Shown here: piece by piece, positions 5,378-5,456 of the stretch
How the letters are laid out: every line of letters starts with the position of its first letter
Position numbering within the stretch: the stretch's first letter is position 1
Origin: Rubrivirga sp.
GTDB lineage: Bacteria; Bacteroidota; Rhodothermia; Rhodothermales; Rubricoccaceae
NCBI GenBank assembly: GCA_012269805.1
Contig: JAAXJP010000427.1
Coordinates: 1-5,456, forward strand
DNA: 5,456 bases
Direction: 5' to 3'
Program-made: the position numbers and the translations under genes
The notes under the pieces: generated by a model
The model's input: only the letters and a program-made list of their open reading frames with translations
The model's database searches: none
Told to the model about the DNA's origin: nothing

Positions 5378-5456
5378 GGCCGGCGCACGGCGTCCCCATT
5401 CCGGCCGTTCGTCGGACCGCGTGAATCCCGGCCCCGCCCCGCGCCGCATATTGCGA

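Noticed and set aside
3993..5378. Long plus-strand ORF opposite the aminotransferase, and similar ones opposite the cyclase and pssA
   Set aside because: These are antisense shadows of high-GC genes; the opposite strand carries complete catalytic motifs.
1..5456. CRISPR array, insertion sequence ends, integrase or phage genes
   Set aside because: There are no regularly spaced direct repeats, no transposase or integrase motifs in any frame, and no target-site duplications visible by eye.

Overview
The window is high-GC bacterial DNA. It carries parts of four protein genes and, in my reading, one unannotated structured RNA gene. No gene here names the organism. Near-absent Shine-Dalgarno sequences, a Bacteroidota-type M28 glutaminyl cyclase, a short lipoprotein signal and strong G/C preference at third codon positions fit a high-GC Bacteroidota or Rhodothermota relative (Rhodothermales-like). 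That placement is inference.

Layout from left to right. Positions 1-909 (minus) hold a phosphatidylserine synthase gene, pssA. Its frame is interrupted by an in-frame amber codon at 277-279, and the conserved membrane C-terminus continues in the same frame to the window edge. Positions 910-1094 are a GC-rich leader with an inverted repeat. Positions 1095-1756 hold no convincing protein gene. On the minus strand this stretch has a sigma70-like promoter (1762-1790), a chain of hairpins capped by UUCG, UACG, CUUG, CUCG and CACG loops, and a strong terminal hairpin followed by TTTT. I call this a structured non-coding RNA of about 660 nt that I cannot assign to a known class.

Positions 1757-1924 are the divergent region between the RNA and a plus-strand lipoprotein gene (1925-2701). 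That gene converges on a minus-strand two-gene unit: a class V aminotransferase/cysteine-desulfurase-like enzyme (3660-5366) followed by a glutaminyl-peptide cyclotransferase (2698-3663). The two enzyme genes overlap by 4 nt (GTGA). The lipoprotein gene and the cyclase gene share one CTAG that supplies both stop codons.

Functionally, pssA makes the phosphatidylethanolamine precursor, the cyclase probably caps exported proteins with N-terminal pyroglutamate, and the PLP enzyme probably acts on a sulfur-containing amino acid. I see no evidence that these form one pathway. The most notable points are the RNA locus, the broken pssA, and a His-to-Pro change in an otherwise conserved cyclase motif.
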